A DNA stretch of 64,000 bases from Gabonibacter massiliensis (GTDB taxonomy: Bacteria > Bacteroidota > Bacteroidia > Bacteroidales > Marinifilaceae), in NCBI GenBank assembly GCA_001487125.1, contig LN913013.1:1715110-1779109 (forward strand). Direction: 5' to 3'. Shown piece by piece: positions 7,693 through 16,781 of the stretch (the first letter of the stretch is position 1; each line of letters begins with the position of its first letter). The notes beneath the pieces were generated by a model. That model did no database searches, was not told the origin of the DNA, and worked only from the letters and a program-made list of their open reading frames with translations. Made by a program: the position numbers and the translations under genes.

Positions 7693-9978
7693 CTATGATT
7701 CCCGATCTAAGGCAAAGCGTATTCCGATATAAAATTTTCTCCCGTGAACCGGTCCCCAAATTTTCGAGGAGTCAAAATATTTTCCCCATGGATCGTCTGA
7801 AGCTATCACCGGATGTTTCTGTTTAAAATCCCCCATATTCTCACATCCCCCGTATACACTCCATCGACGGAAAAACTTGGTCACCTGCGCATTCATCAAC
7901 TGAAAAGCCTTAAAATTACTTCCCGTCTGATAAGTTTCAGGGATTCCTGTCTGACGAGGCATCCTTCCTCCCCCGTTAAATTGAGTCGTAAAGTCAAATT
8001 GCCATTTTCTCATATTAGTGTGATACGATAAATTCAACAGTCCTTTGTAACGGCTGGCCAAAGGCAACATTTCTGTTTTTCTTCCATGAAGCGTTGTTTT
8101 AACATCGTTATAACGATAAGCGGCTAAAAGATCCAGACGGGGAATTACCTCGTATTGCATTTCGATTTGATAACTATTGGAATAAGACTTACCCTCCAAA
8201 TTATAAAAATTCACCCGGTCAAAAGCCGTCTCGTTATCAACAACCACCTGATCCGTAAACTTCGTATGATAACAATCAGCTGAAATCGACAGAATTCGAT
8301 TAAACAAATAGAATTTACGGTTCAGATTTACACCAATATTCCAAGCATCTTCCATCTTTAAATGCTTTAATTCACCCGGATTTTCCACCAACAATTTTCC
8401 ATTAACATAGATACCTGCCGAAGACGCTAATAAATAGCTATTCTCCGCTAAAATATTAGACATGCGTAATCCTCTTCCGGCAGTAAGTTTCAAATTGGTC
8501 ATCTCGTCCGGCCTGAACATAAGATGAAGCCGGGGAGTTACAAAATTCCCGTATAAATTATGATGGTCATATCTCAAACCCGCCATAAAAGTAATTTTTT
8601 TATCAAAAAACATTCCGGTATATTGAAAAAACGCACCCACGGCCTTTTCCTGACGCTCAAAATTAACCGGATTCGTAACCGTAGCATTATCATCCGTAAA
8701 GTAACGGTCTTGAAAATACTCATCATAATCATCGTAATTGAAACTAATTCCCGTCGCGTACTGTTGATCCGGATTGGAACCGAATATAGACTGAAAGATA
8801 TAGTTCAGGTAAAGATTTCTCTGACGGGCATCGTATCTTTTTAATCCGTAATACGAATCCTGATCATGATCCGTATAATTTATCATAAGGGCCATACTCG
8901 TATAGTCGTACCGCGGCATAAGATAACCCCATTTTAAGAAACCCTCGTAACGTCTTGTGTCTATTCCGATTCGATACGAAGAACCCGAATTCACACCGAC
9001 CGAATGATGCTTGCTCTCTCCACCTTTCCGCTCCTCATCCAAAAACTTTCCTCCGAATTGAAAAAACCACTTATCGTCTTTATATGCCCAACGATTCATG
9101 ACATTGTATTGGGTCTTCTCCGGCATATCCGAAAAACCATCCTTATTTCCATCATGAACTTTATCCAACCAATCTCCATGTATCAAAAACATCGTACTCC
9201 AACGATCATTAAATTTGACTCCGAAATTAGAGTTAAATTCAAACATCCCGTCATCACTATAATAAGCATTCAAATACAGCTTTTCACTATTCTGCGGTTT
9301 TTTATAATCGACACTAATTTGTCCGACAATCGATTCATACCCGTTTACCACCGATCCCGTTCCTTTTGAAATGGAGATTGCCTCCATCCAAGGCCCTGGA
9401 ATATAACCTAATCCGTACAAAGAAGAAAGTCCCCGAAAATTAGGGAAATTTTCTGTCATCAACTGGATGTATTTTCCCGTCAATCCTAATAATTGAATTT
9501 GTTTAGCTCCGGTCACCGCATCGGCATATGAAACATCGACAGAAGCATTCGTCTCAAAACTCTCGCCTAAATTACAACAGGCAGCTTTTAAAAGTTCCGT
9601 ACCGGTAATGACCTGTTCAATCACGGGACGATTCGTACTCATGACGGTAGATCTTTTTCTGGAAACAACACTCACTTCATCCAATTGACGCCCCTCGATC
9701 AATACGAATTCCACAAACTTATCCGTAGATTTTACTTCTACCGTATCCGATTGAAATCCTATAAAACTGGCAACTAATTTTCCACTATCATCCCATTTAA
9801 TTTTAAACTCACCCTTTTCGTCAGCCACCACACCTTTCGATGTACCCAACCAGTATACATTAGCCCCTGCTATCGGTTGTAAACCATCGGCCGCCTCTTC
9901 CATAACCCGGCCCTTAATTATTTCAGCCCGAACCATAAAAGTTCCGAGCATCAATAATACAATCATTATATATTTCAT
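7693..9978 (-). CDS. TonB-dependent outer-membrane receptor, metal-locus type
   Basis: 761 residues. A signal peptide (about 1-18) leads to a CarboxypepD_reg-like beta-sandwich (about 22-92), a plug domain with ITGTELLKAACCNLGESFETNASVDV and the GTGSVVNGYESIVGQI segment, then a 22-strand-type barrel ending in YIGIRFALDRES with no long extension. The ELLKAACCNLGESF plug with a double Cys is typical of receptors found beside HMA-domain genes in Bacteroidetes. It probably imports a metal or metal chelate using TonB energy (inference). Too short for SusC, and no SusD is adjacent. Confidence 0.92.
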   Translation of the reverse strand: MKYIMIVLLMLGTFMVRAEIIKGRVMEEAADGLQPIAGANVYWLGTSKGVVADEKGEFKIKWDDSGKLVASFIGFQSDTVEVKSTDKFVEFVLIEGRQLDEVSVVSRKRSTVMSTNRPVIEQVITGTELLKAACCNLGESFETNASVDVSYADAVTGAKQIQLLGLTGKYIQLMTENFPNFRGLSSLYGLGYIPGPWMEAISISKGTGSVVNGYESIVGQISVDYKKPQNSEKLYLNAYYSDDGMFEFNSNFGVKFNDRWSTMFLIHGDWLDKVHDGNKDGFSDMPEKTQYNVMNRWAYKDDKWFFQFGGKFLDEERKGGESKHHSVGVNSGSSYRIGIDTRRYEGFLKWGYLMPRYDYTSMALMINYTDHDQDSYYGLKRYDARQRNLYLNYIFQSIFGSNPDQQYATGISFNYDDYDEYFQDRYFTDDNATVTNPVNFERQEKAVGAFFQYTGMFFDKKITFMAGLRYDHHNLYGNFVTPRLHLMFRPDEMTNLKLTAGRGLRMSNILAENSYLLASSAGIYVNGKLLVENPGELKHLKMEDAWNIGVNLNRKFYLFNRILSISADCYHTKFTDQVVVDNETAFDRVNFYNLEGKSYSNSYQIEMQYEVIPRLDLLAAYRYNDVKTTLHGRKTEMLPLASRYKGLLNLSYHTNMRKWQFDFTTQFNGGGRMPRQTGIPETYQTGSNFKAFQLMNAQVTKFFRRWSVYGGCENMGDFKQKHPVIASDDPWGKYFDSSKIWGPVHGRKFYIGIRFALDRES

Positions 9979-10099
9979 CTATTATTTCTAACTTGCATTT
10001 TCCAATAAATACGCCTATCCGGAAGGCCTATCACTCCATTACGAATACACTAAAGATCAAAGATAAATCTCGTTTATCCTCTTAAGAAAAAAACGTAAA

Positions 10100-10501
10100 T
10101 CAACAGCGGAAAATACATAACAACTCCGGAGGCCGGAAGTCGCCAATGAAAGAAAGATCCGTATCGAAAGAAAAGGAAGCAAGACTCGTTATTGGAGGAA
10201 CAAAATATACCTCGTCTTTCCGATCCAGAATATCAAAACATAAAAATACCACAGTTGAAACAGCCCAGTCTCCAGGCAACTTATAAAAGTCATGTTCGGC
10301 TCTCTCTTGCTTGCAAGCACTCTTCTGAAGTTTTTTGCACGAAGAACAACAATCGTTTCCACATAAAGAGACCTCTTCACCCGGAAACATCCGTACCTCC
10401 ACATGGGCCATCCGACAACCGAGGCATTGTACCTTAATTACATTTATCCCGACAGTTGCAAGGAGAAATGCAAATAAAAGCAATAATGCCGGCACGTTCA
10501 T
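10100..10501 (-). CDS. Small Cys-rich membrane/secreted protein of metal locus
   Basis: 133 residues from the chosen start. A hydrophobic N-terminal segment (PALLLLFAFLLATVGI) is followed by clustered cysteines (CLGC, CGNDCCSSCKKL, SACK) and a C-terminus ending in CIFRC. Small proteins of this kind precede TonB receptors in Bacteroidetes metal loci; I do not assign a named family with certainty. ATG 10501 is preferred because a candidate -7 box lies at 10522-10529; ATG 10516 would leave almost no leader. It is separated from the receptor by 121 bases and is probably co-transcribed. Confidence 0.65.
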   Translation of the reverse strand: MNVPALLLLFAFLLATVGINVIKVQCLGCRMAHVEVRMFPGEEVSLCGNDCCSSCKKLQKSACKQERAEHDFYKLPGDWAVSTVVFLCFDILDRKDEVYFVPPITSLASFSFDTDLSFIGDFRPPELLCIFRC

Positions 10502-10521
10502 TCTATCCTTTCTCATCGGAA

Positions 10522-10529
10522 CAAAAATA
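10522..10529 (-). promoter_or_regulatory. Candidate -7 box of the metal locus (TATTTTTG)
   Basis: TATTTTTG on the minus strand just before the Cys-rich small gene; no convincing -33 TTTG. If used, it drives the small protein, TonB receptor and HMA gene. Confidence 0.35.
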
Positions 10530-10690
10530 ATTCTTTTTCCTAAAAAACAGAACAATAAAAAGAAGGATTAAAAAATTATTAGCTCTTTTTTCTATCATAT
10601 CCACCCATTTATATTTAAATAACGGAAAAAAGTATTACTTTCGAACGCCAAACATGTACGAACGGATTATTTATATCATTCCAGTCAACT

Positions 10691-11854
10691 ATGAAAAATT
10701 TATTACTTTCAGGATTATTCATTCTCCTTGTTATCTCTTGCGGGAAAAAATCCAACGTGGAAATAACAGGTGCTATTAAAGAGGCTACTGCCGGAACAAA
10801 AGTGTATTTAGAACAAATTGACGTAGCCGGAAAAAAGATCATAGATTCAGCCAAATTGAATAAACAAGGACATTTTAATTTCAAGCTTAACATTACTTAT
10901 CCCTCATTTTATTCCTTGAAATTTCCAAACAAGGAACAGGTGACTATTATTGCCAGCCCGGATGAGAAAATCGAAATCAGCGGAACCTTAAAAGACATTC
11001 AAAACAATTATTGGGTTGAGGGTTCAGAAAATTCGTTGTGGATCAAATTATTGAATTTCCAACTTCAACGAACCGTGACGTTGACGGATTCATTACAAAA
11101 GGCGTATCGAACCCTTCCCGAGGACAAGAGTTACGATAGTCAACGGGAAGAATACTCTAAAGCATGGAGCGAAGCCCTAACCAAACAAGTCAATTTCACG
11201 CGTGATTTCATCATCAAACACGCTACCTCGTTGGCCGCCTATTATGCCCTCTATCAAAAGATAAACAATAACCTGTTCATATTAGACGAGATCAACGACT
11301 TACATTATTTCAAGGTTGTTGCCTCTTCTTTAAGTGCCCTTTACCCGGAATCACAGTATACCAAGGCTATTATGAACCACTTGAAACAAATAGGGCAGGC
11401 CATACGCAATCAACAATTAGCGGAAGCGATCAACAATTCGGAAAAATCCTTACCTGATATAAAATTACCCGATGCCAAAGGAGACTCGCTGTCTTTACTT
11501 CCCATTAAAAGTAAATTTGTCGTTCTCGAGTTCGGGGTACTAACCGCACAACAGAGCCAGACTTATATCAACGATCTCAAAAAGGTATATCAGAAATTTA
11601 AAAACAGAGGAGTAGAAATTTATCAGGTCTGTTTAGACAAAAATAAATTTCTATGGGAAGACCTTGTAAAGAAAAACAATATCACCTGGAAATGCGTACG
11701 CGATGAATACGCGTTACAAAGTCGGGTTGCCGCAACATGGAACGTCAAAACAATACCGGCCAATTATATTATCGATCAAAATATGGAAATCGTCGGAAAA
11801 AATCTATGGGGAAGCCGATTGGAGGACCGACTGAATGATCTGTTGAAAAAATAA
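10691..11854 (+). CDS. Lipoprotein with DUF4369 and thioredoxin-like domain lacking CXXC
   Basis: 387 residues. Lipobox VISC at about 14-17 gives an envelope lipoprotein. Residues about 23-115 fit the DUF4369 beta-sandwich common before TlpA domains in Bacteroidetes (VEITGAIKEATAGTKVYLEQ, VTIIASPDEKIEISG). A helical linker follows, then a TlpA/AhpC-like fold at about 255-387 with KFVVLEFG, the region where WCxxC is expected, and a C-terminal TIPANYIIDQ cis-Pro segment. The active-site CXXC is replaced by LTAQQS, so disulfide exchange is unlikely. A binding or scaffolding role is possible. Adjacent to lpxH, which starts 13 bases later. Confidence 0.85.
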   Translation: MKNLLLSGLFILLVISCGKKSNVEITGAIKEATAGTKVYLEQIDVAGKKIIDSAKLNKQGHFNFKLNITYPSFYSLKFPNKEQVTIIASPDEKIEISGTLKDIQNNYWVEGSENSLWIKLLNFQLQRTVTLTDSLQKAYRTLPEDKSYDSQREEYSKAWSEALTKQVNFTRDFIIKHATSLAAYYALYQKINNNLFILDEINDLHYFKVVASSLSALYPESQYTKAIMNHLKQIGQAIRNQQLAEAINNSEKSLPDIKLPDAKGDSLSLLPIKSKFVVLEFGVLTAQQSQTYINDLKKVYQKFKNRGVEIYQVCLDKNKFLWEDLVKKNNITWKCVRDEYALQSRVAATWNVKTIPANYIIDQNMEIVGKNLWGSRLEDRLNDLLKK

Positions 11855-11867
11855 ACAAATATTCACC

Positions 11868-12620
11868 ATGCAGCACAAAAAAGTGTATTTCCTTTCCGAT
11901 GCTCATCTGGGAGCTAAACTCTTAGACAACAACAGGGAGAGAGAGAGAAAGCTTGTTTCATTCCTGGAAAAGATCAGGCCGGAATGTGCTGAACTTTACC
12001 TGCTTGGTGATATGTTTGATTTCTGGTTTGAATACAAACGCTCCGTCCCTAAAGGACATGTCCGTTTTCTCGCAGAATTGGCCCGCTATACGGATAACGG
12101 CATAAAAGTACATTTCTTTACCGGTAATCATGATATATGGGCCTTCGATTACCTAAACAAAGAGTGCGGCGTAATTTTACATACCGCCATTGAAGAGACG
12201 CGAATCAACGGTAAAAGTTTCATGATCGGTCATGGAGACGGATTAAATCCTAAAGATAAAGGTTATCTTTTCCTTAAAAGAGCTTTCCATAACCGTTTTT
12301 TACAAAAATGCTTCCGGCTTATCCATCCAGACTGGGGAATTAAATTGGCTCATGCCTGGTCTTCTCATTCCCGTTTGAAAGACAATGGCAAAATAGAAGC
12401 TCTGGAATACTTGGGAGAAGACAAAGAAGAGATCGTCCTCTATTGTAAACAAATTTTACAACAACGGCATTTCGATTACTTCATTTTCGGACATCGCCAT
12501 ATTCCCATCGATCTCCCGTTGTGTGAAAGCAGCCGCTACATCAATACGGGAGATTGGATTTCACATTTTAGTTACGCCGTCTTCGACGGAGAAAAAGTAG
12601 AACTAAAATTTTGCAATTGA
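11868..12620 (+). CDS. lpxH: UDP-2,3-diacylglucosamine diphosphatase LpxH
   Basis: 250 residues. A calcineurin-like metallophosphoesterase with all metal motifs in order: SDAHLGA (about 9), LLGDMFDFW (about 45), TGNHDIW (about 84), GHGDGLNP (about 122) and FGHRHIP (about 206). LpxH hydrolyses UDP-2,3-diacylglucosamine to lipid X and UMP at the inner face of the cytoplasmic membrane in lipid A synthesis. The YKRS...KGH pattern and length fit Bacteroidetes LpxH. It probably shares a transcript with the preceding lipoprotein gene. Confidence 0.93.
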   Translation: MQHKKVYFLSDAHLGAKLLDNNRERERKLVSFLEKIRPECAELYLLGDMFDFWFEYKRSVPKGHVRFLAELARYTDNGIKVHFFTGNHDIWAFDYLNKECGVILHTAIEETRINGKSFMIGHGDGLNPKDKGYLFLKRAFHNRFLQKCFRLIHPDWGIKLAHAWSSHSRLKDNGKIEALEYLGEDKEEIVLYCKQILQQRHFDYFIFGHRHIPIDLPLCESSRYINTGDWISHFSYAVFDGEKVELKFCN

Positions 12621-12639
12621 CGATTAAATAGTTAGGTGA

Positions 12640-12775
12640 TTAGAATGATTGACAATCGTAGATGCAATATTGTAAATTAGAAAATTCAGCGTCCCATTAC
12701 AATCTACAATTTAAAACTTGCAATGAATGTGTGATCCGGAATCAATCGTAAATCAAAAATCGATTTACAATCTTT
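12640..12775. repeat. AT-rich intergenic repeat (GTAAATT / CAATTTA words)
   Basis: Fills most of the lpxH-comM gap. Contains short repeated words such as GACAATCGTAGATG, TTGTAAATTAG, CAATCTACAATTTA, CAATCGTAAATC, with partial inverted complementarity. Same family as many other gaps in the window. No ORF or RNA gene is evident. Confidence 0.6.
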
Positions 12776-12858
12776 TCCCTCCATTTTTTCAGTATATTGC
12801 ATTGTTTTCGTGTAAAAAAGTCTTAACTTACAACATCATATCCCTACTATAAAACTAT

Positions 12859-14400
12859 TTGACCATGTTAGTAAAGACTTTCGGAGGTGCCGTCTATGGA
12901 ATAAACGCCATCACCATCACAATAGAGGTAAATATTCTTTGGGGAGCCAAATTCATAATCGTGGGATTACCCGATAATGCCGTTAAGGAGAGTCAGCAAC
13001 GTATTGATTCTGCCTTAAGGGAAATCGGGCTTAAAATTCCGGGCAAAAGAGTCATCATTAACCTTGCCCCGGCAGATGTGAAAAAAGAAGGATCATTGTA
13101 CGATCTCCCGTTAGCTTTAGGAATCTTAGCTGCAAACGAACAAATCCCACATGAAGAATTAAAAAACTATGTTATCATGGGAGAACTTTCCCTCGACGGG
13201 AGCCTACAACCCGTGAAAGGCGTGCTTCCCATTGCAATCAACGCGAAACAAGAAAATTTTAAAGGGATCATTGTCCCCATTCAAAACGCCAATGAAGCTG
13301 CCGTAATAAAAGGACTTGAAGTATACGGATTTCACCATTTGAAAGAAGTAATTACATTCCTTAAAAAAGAAAAAGATTACCAGCCGTTTTCTTATCAATT
13401 CGCAGAAGAGAACAATTACACCGACAACGAAATGCTGGATTTCAAAGATGTAAAAGGACAGGAAAATGTAAAAAGAGCATTGGAAATCGCCGCTGCCGGA
13501 GGCCATAATCTGATCATGATCGGTTCTCCCGGATCAGGTAAAACGATGTTAGCCCGTAGATTACCGTCCATTCTCCCGCCCATGACCGTCGAAGAGTCAC
13601 TCGAGACGACCAAAATACACTCCGTCGCCGGAAAGATACAACACGAAACCTCACTTATTACCTACCGGCCTTTCAGATCGCCCCATCACACCATATCCGA
13701 TGTCGCTTTGGTAGGAGGCGGAAGCTGGCCGCAACCGGGAGAAATATCACTTGCTCATAACGGAGTCCTTTTTTTAGACGAATTACCGGAATTCAAGCGA
13801 TCCGTATTAGAGGTCTTGCGTCAACCGCTTGAAGATCGTACGATATCTATCAGTCGGGCAAAATTCAGCGTAGAATATCCCGCAAACATCATGTTGATCG
13901 CCTCCATGAACCCCTGTCCTTGCGGTTTCTACAACCATCCGGCAAAGAGCTGTACCTGCCCTTCCGGAAGCGTACAGAAATACCTTGCCAAGATATCCGG
14001 TCCTTTACTCGACCGCATCGATATGCATATAGAAGTGATTCCCGTCGAATTGGAAAAAATGGCTATCCGGACAGAAAGTGAGTCCAGCATCCTGATCCGA
14101 AAACGAGTCATTGAAGCCAGAAGGATTCAGAACTTTCGCTTCAAAAAATATCCCGGAGTATACTGTAACGCTCAAATGACATCTCCTCTATTGAAAAAAT
14201 ACTGCTCTCTAAATGAAAAATGCATAGCTTTATTAAAAACCGCCATGCAAAGATTCGGACTTTCCGCCCGAGCTTATGACCGTATTATCAAATTATCCCG
14301 TACGATTGCCGATCTGGAGCATCAAAACCTCATCTTCCCCCGACACATCGCCGAAGCCATCCAGTACAGAAGCCTCGACCGCGAAGGGTGGGGAAACTAA
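12859..14400 (+). CDS. comM: YifB/ComM-family Mg-chelatase-like AAA+ ATPase
   Basis: 513 residues. N-terminal Lon-protease-like domain (about 20-165, with LPLALGILAANEQIP and MGELSLDGSLQPVKG), then an AAA+ module with Walker A MIGSPGSGKTMLARRLPSILPP (about 218-240), Walker B GVLFLDELPEF and MNPCPCGFYNHP, a Cys-rich hairpin typical of the family, and a C-terminal Mg-chelatase lid (GLSARAYDRIIKLSRTIADLE). ComM helicases drive branch migration during natural transformation in other bacteria; that role is inferred. A dprA homolog is also in this window, though not adjacent. Confidence 0.94.
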   Translation: MTMLVKTFGGAVYGINAITITIEVNILWGAKFIIVGLPDNAVKESQQRIDSALREIGLKIPGKRVIINLAPADVKKEGSLYDLPLALGILAANEQIPHEELKNYVIMGELSLDGSLQPVKGVLPIAINAKQENFKGIIVPIQNANEAAVIKGLEVYGFHHLKEVITFLKKEKDYQPFSYQFAEENNYTDNEMLDFKDVKGQENVKRALEIAAAGGHNLIMIGSPGSGKTMLARRLPSILPPMTVEESLETTKIHSVAGKIQHETSLITYRPFRSPHHTISDVALVGGGSWPQPGEISLAHNGVLFLDELPEFKRSVLEVLRQPLEDRTISISRAKFSVEYPANIMLIASMNPCPCGFYNHPAKSCTCPSGSVQKYLAKISGPLLDRIDMHIEVIPVELEKMAIRTESESSILIRKRVIEARRIQNFRFKKYPGVYCNAQMTSPLLKKYCSLNEKCIALLKTAMQRFGLSARAYDRIIKLSRTIADLEHQNLIFPRHIAEAIQYRSLDREGWGN

Positions 14401-14495
14401 AAGCATTACATTGCAAATTGCAGATTAGGAAATGTTTTTTTAATCACAGAATCCTCCAATCACTTAATCCTTTAATTTACAATTATCAATCCACA
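14401..14495. repeat. Intergenic repeat between comM and ppa
   Basis: Contains both word types of the local repeat family: CATTGCAAATTGCAGATTAG and AATCACTTAATCC, then AATTTACAATTATCAATCC. The two flanking genes converge here; no good intrinsic terminator is visible. Confidence 0.5.
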
Positions 14496-14499
14496 ATTC

Positions 14500-15171
14500 C
14501 TACACTCTACTCAGGATATCTTCCAGACCTTGGAAATGGTTTTTGTAGTCTTCAACACTACGGCGAATCACTTCATAGGCTTCTTCCTTCCCATATACAT
14601 CAATAATCTCCGTATGCCTCTCTTCACCCGGAAGATCCTTATACGTCAAAAAATAATGCCTCAACCGATCGACTACAATATGTGGCAAATCCGCGATATC
14701 ATTATACACACTATAAGTGGCATCATGTTTCAACACGGCTATAATCTTATCATCGGCCTCGTTTCCGTCCAACATACGAAATCCTCCTAAAGGACGAACA
14801 TCGGCAATAATATCTCCATGCGAGATCGTTTTCTCTGTCAACACGCAAATATCCAACGGATCCGAGTCTCCATGAATCCCGGTCCGCTGCGACTGCATCA
14901 TACAATATTCCGCCACCAATCCGCCACAGTAAGTCTGAGGTAGAAAACCGTACAAAGCCGGAACGACATTAGAGTATTTTTGAGGGCGATCTATCTTTAT
15001 ATAACCGCTTACTTTATCCAATTCGTATTTCACCGTATCCGTAGGAACCATCTCGATAAAAGCCGTTACGACCGCGGGAGATTCCTCACCGATATCCAAA
15101 CCATGCCAAGGATGTGATTTATACCTCAAGCCCATCAATCGGGCAATCGGATCATTAATTTTGTTTCCCAT
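14500..15171 (-). CDS. ppa: Inorganic pyrophosphatase (family I, soluble)
   Basis: 223 residues. The signature GDSDPLDICVL (about 120-130) holds the metal-binding Asp residues, and YGFLPQTYCGG precedes it. It hydrolyses pyrophosphate in the cytoplasm and pulls biosynthetic reactions forward. It is longer than E. coli Ppa (about 175 residues), with an extra N-terminal HPWHGLDIGEESP segment seen in Bacteroidetes forms. Converges with comM. Confidence 0.94.
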   Translation of the reverse strand: MGNKINDPIARLMGLRYKSHPWHGLDIGEESPAVVTAFIEMVPTDTVKYELDKVSGYIKIDRPQKYSNVVPALYGFLPQTYCGGLVAEYCMMQSQRTGIHGDSDPLDICVLTEKTISHGDIIADVRPLGGFRMLDGNEADDKIIAVLKHDATYSVYNDIADLPHIVVDRLRHYFLTYKDLPGEERHTEIIDVYGKEEAYEVIRRSVEDYKNHFQGLEDILSRV

Positions 15172-15238
15172 AACTTTTATAATTGCATTTTTACAAGCTA
15201 AGACTCGTCGCCTTAGCCTTTATTGTTTGTGTATTTTT

Positions 15239-15811
15239 TTATGAAAAAAGTTTATTCTCTATAAACTCGATCAAAATATGGATGATCTTAATATGAATTT
15301 CCTGTATTCGATCCGAATATCCATTCCAGGGAATACAAATATTCACATCGCACATTTCTTTCATTTTTCCCCCGTCTTTCCCTGTCAATCCGATAACCTT
15401 CATCCCTTTCTCCCTGGCCGCTTGAATAGCTTTAACTATATTCAACGAATTACCGGACGTACTTATCGCTAACAATACATCCCCTTTCATACCGTGAGCT
15501 TCCACGTAACGAGAAAAAACATATTCAAACCCAAAATCATTGGCGACGCATGTCAAATGAGAAGGATCTGCAATAGCTACTGCCGGCAATGCTCTACGAT
15601 TTTCACGAAAACGACCGGTTAATTCTTCAGCAAAATGCATCGCATCACAGAGAGAACCTCCATTTCCACAACTCAACGCTTTTTTCCCCTCCCGTAAAGC
15701 ACCGACAAGAATCTCCCCGGCCTTTTCAATTCGACATATATTCTCTTCATCCGCTACAAAATCAGCTAATAGCTGCCGGGCATCTTCAAAACTTTTTTTT
15801 ATTCCATTCAT
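15239..15811 (-). CDS. gmhA: Phosphoheptose isomerase (GmhA-type SIS protein)
   Basis: 190 residues, one SIS domain: [23 protein letters not shown] (about 43-65), then [20 protein letters not shown] and [12 protein letters not shown]. GmhA converts sedoheptulose-7-phosphate to D-glycero-heptose-7-phosphate for the LPS inner core or S-layer sugars. The length and the ELTGRF motif favour GmhA over the DnaA-initiator-associating paralog DiaA, though only context could separate them. It starts six bases after the oxyR stop and is therefore probably in the same transcript. Confidence 0.88.
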   Translation of the reverse strand: MNGIKKSFEDARQLLADFVADEENICRIEKAGEILVGALREGKKALSCGNGGSLCDAMHFAEELTGRFRENRRALPAVAIADPSHLTCVANDFGFEYVFSRYVEAHGMKGDVLLAISTSGNSLNIVKAIQAAREKGMKVIGLTGKDGGKMKEMCDVNICIPWNGYSDRIQEIHIKIIHILIEFIENKLFS

Positions 15812-15817
15812 CCTTTC

Positions 15818-16771
15818 TCAACTATTTATTTTTCTCCACTCAACAACCTCTCCACGGTCTTTTTTCAACATAATCGAAGGAACGACCTCTTTAATGTTTT
15901 CACAGAGCAAATCGATTAACTTTTGCTTCGCATAATGTCTTGAATAAATTACACTCACTTCTCTTAACGGAATACGTGTAGAAAAAGATCTCACCTGCCT
16001 TTTTTTCTTTTCGCTCATATCACGGATCGCCAATTCCGGAATCAAGGTAAACCCTCCCTCCTGATCTACAATCTTCATTAAGGTCTCCAATGAATTACTC
16101 TCAAACTCAAAAGGCAAATTCTTATGCTGAACAGCATTCATCTCGCATAAATTGATCACCTGATCCCTAAAACAATGCCCACTCCCTAACATCCATATCT
16201 CGGGTGTTGCTATATCCTTTACCTCCACGATCTCTTTCTTCAACAATTCATGTTCCGGATGAGCATAAATCATCATCTCTTCATAAAACACGGGACATTC
16301 GATAATTTTTTCATCCCCGTAAGGAGTCACGAAGATTCCCGCATCCAACGTATCACGCTTCAATCGATAAATAATCTCTTCGGAAACCAGCTCCTCCACC
16401 TCCACCTTTACCGCGGGATATTTACGAATATAATTACCAATAAAAATAGGTAATAAATAAGGAGCTAAGGTTGGAATTATTCCTATCTTCAACGAACCTG
16501 ACACCTCCTCTTTCTCCTCGTTGATAATCTCCCTGATCCGTTGATTCGCCGCTAAAACGTCCCTCGCCTGATCGATCAATTTCTTTCCAATATCAGTCGG
16601 GACAACCGGTTGACGACTTCTGTCAAATATAATTACACCCAGATCCTCTTCTAATTTTTTTATCTGCATACTCAATGTCGGTTGAGTTACGAAACACTTA
16701 TCCGCAGCCGTGGCGAAATGCCTGTACTCGTCAACCGCAACAATATATTCTAATTGAGTGAGTGTAATCAT
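15818..16771 (-). CDS. oxyR: Hydrogen-peroxide sensor LysR regulator OxyR
   Basis: 317 residues. N-terminal winged helix-turn-helix (about 1-60, LTQLEYIVAVDEYRHFATAAD...TQPTLSMQIKKLE), then a substrate-binding-like sensor domain. The two redox cysteines are present as GHCFRDQVINLCE, Cys200 and Cys209, matching E. coli Cys199/Cys208 spacing. It should form a disulfide with peroxide and activate catalase, Dps and peroxiredoxin genes, which are not in this window. It sits directly upstream of gmhA and 10 bases after dnaJ. Confidence 0.94.
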   Translation of the reverse strand: MITLTQLEYIVAVDEYRHFATAADKCFVTQPTLSMQIKKLEEDLGVIIFDRSRQPVVPTDIGKKLIDQARDVLAANQRIREIINEEKEEVSGSLKIGIIPTLAPYLLPIFIGNYIRKYPAVKVEVEELVSEEIIYRLKRDTLDAGIFVTPYGDEKIIECPVFYEEMMIYAHPEHELLKKEIVEVKDIATPEIWMLGSGHCFRDQVINLCEMNAVQHKNLPFEFESNSLETLMKIVDQEGGFTLIPELAIRDMSEKKKRQVRSFSTRIPLREVSVIYSRHYAKQKLIDLLCENIKEVVPSIMLKKDRGEVVEWRKINS

Positions 16772-16781
16772 ACTTTATATA

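Noticed and set aside
12640-12775. CRISPR array suggested by repeated short words
   Set aside because: Words are degenerate and irregularly spaced, there is no constant repeat-spacer unit, and no cas genes occur in the window.
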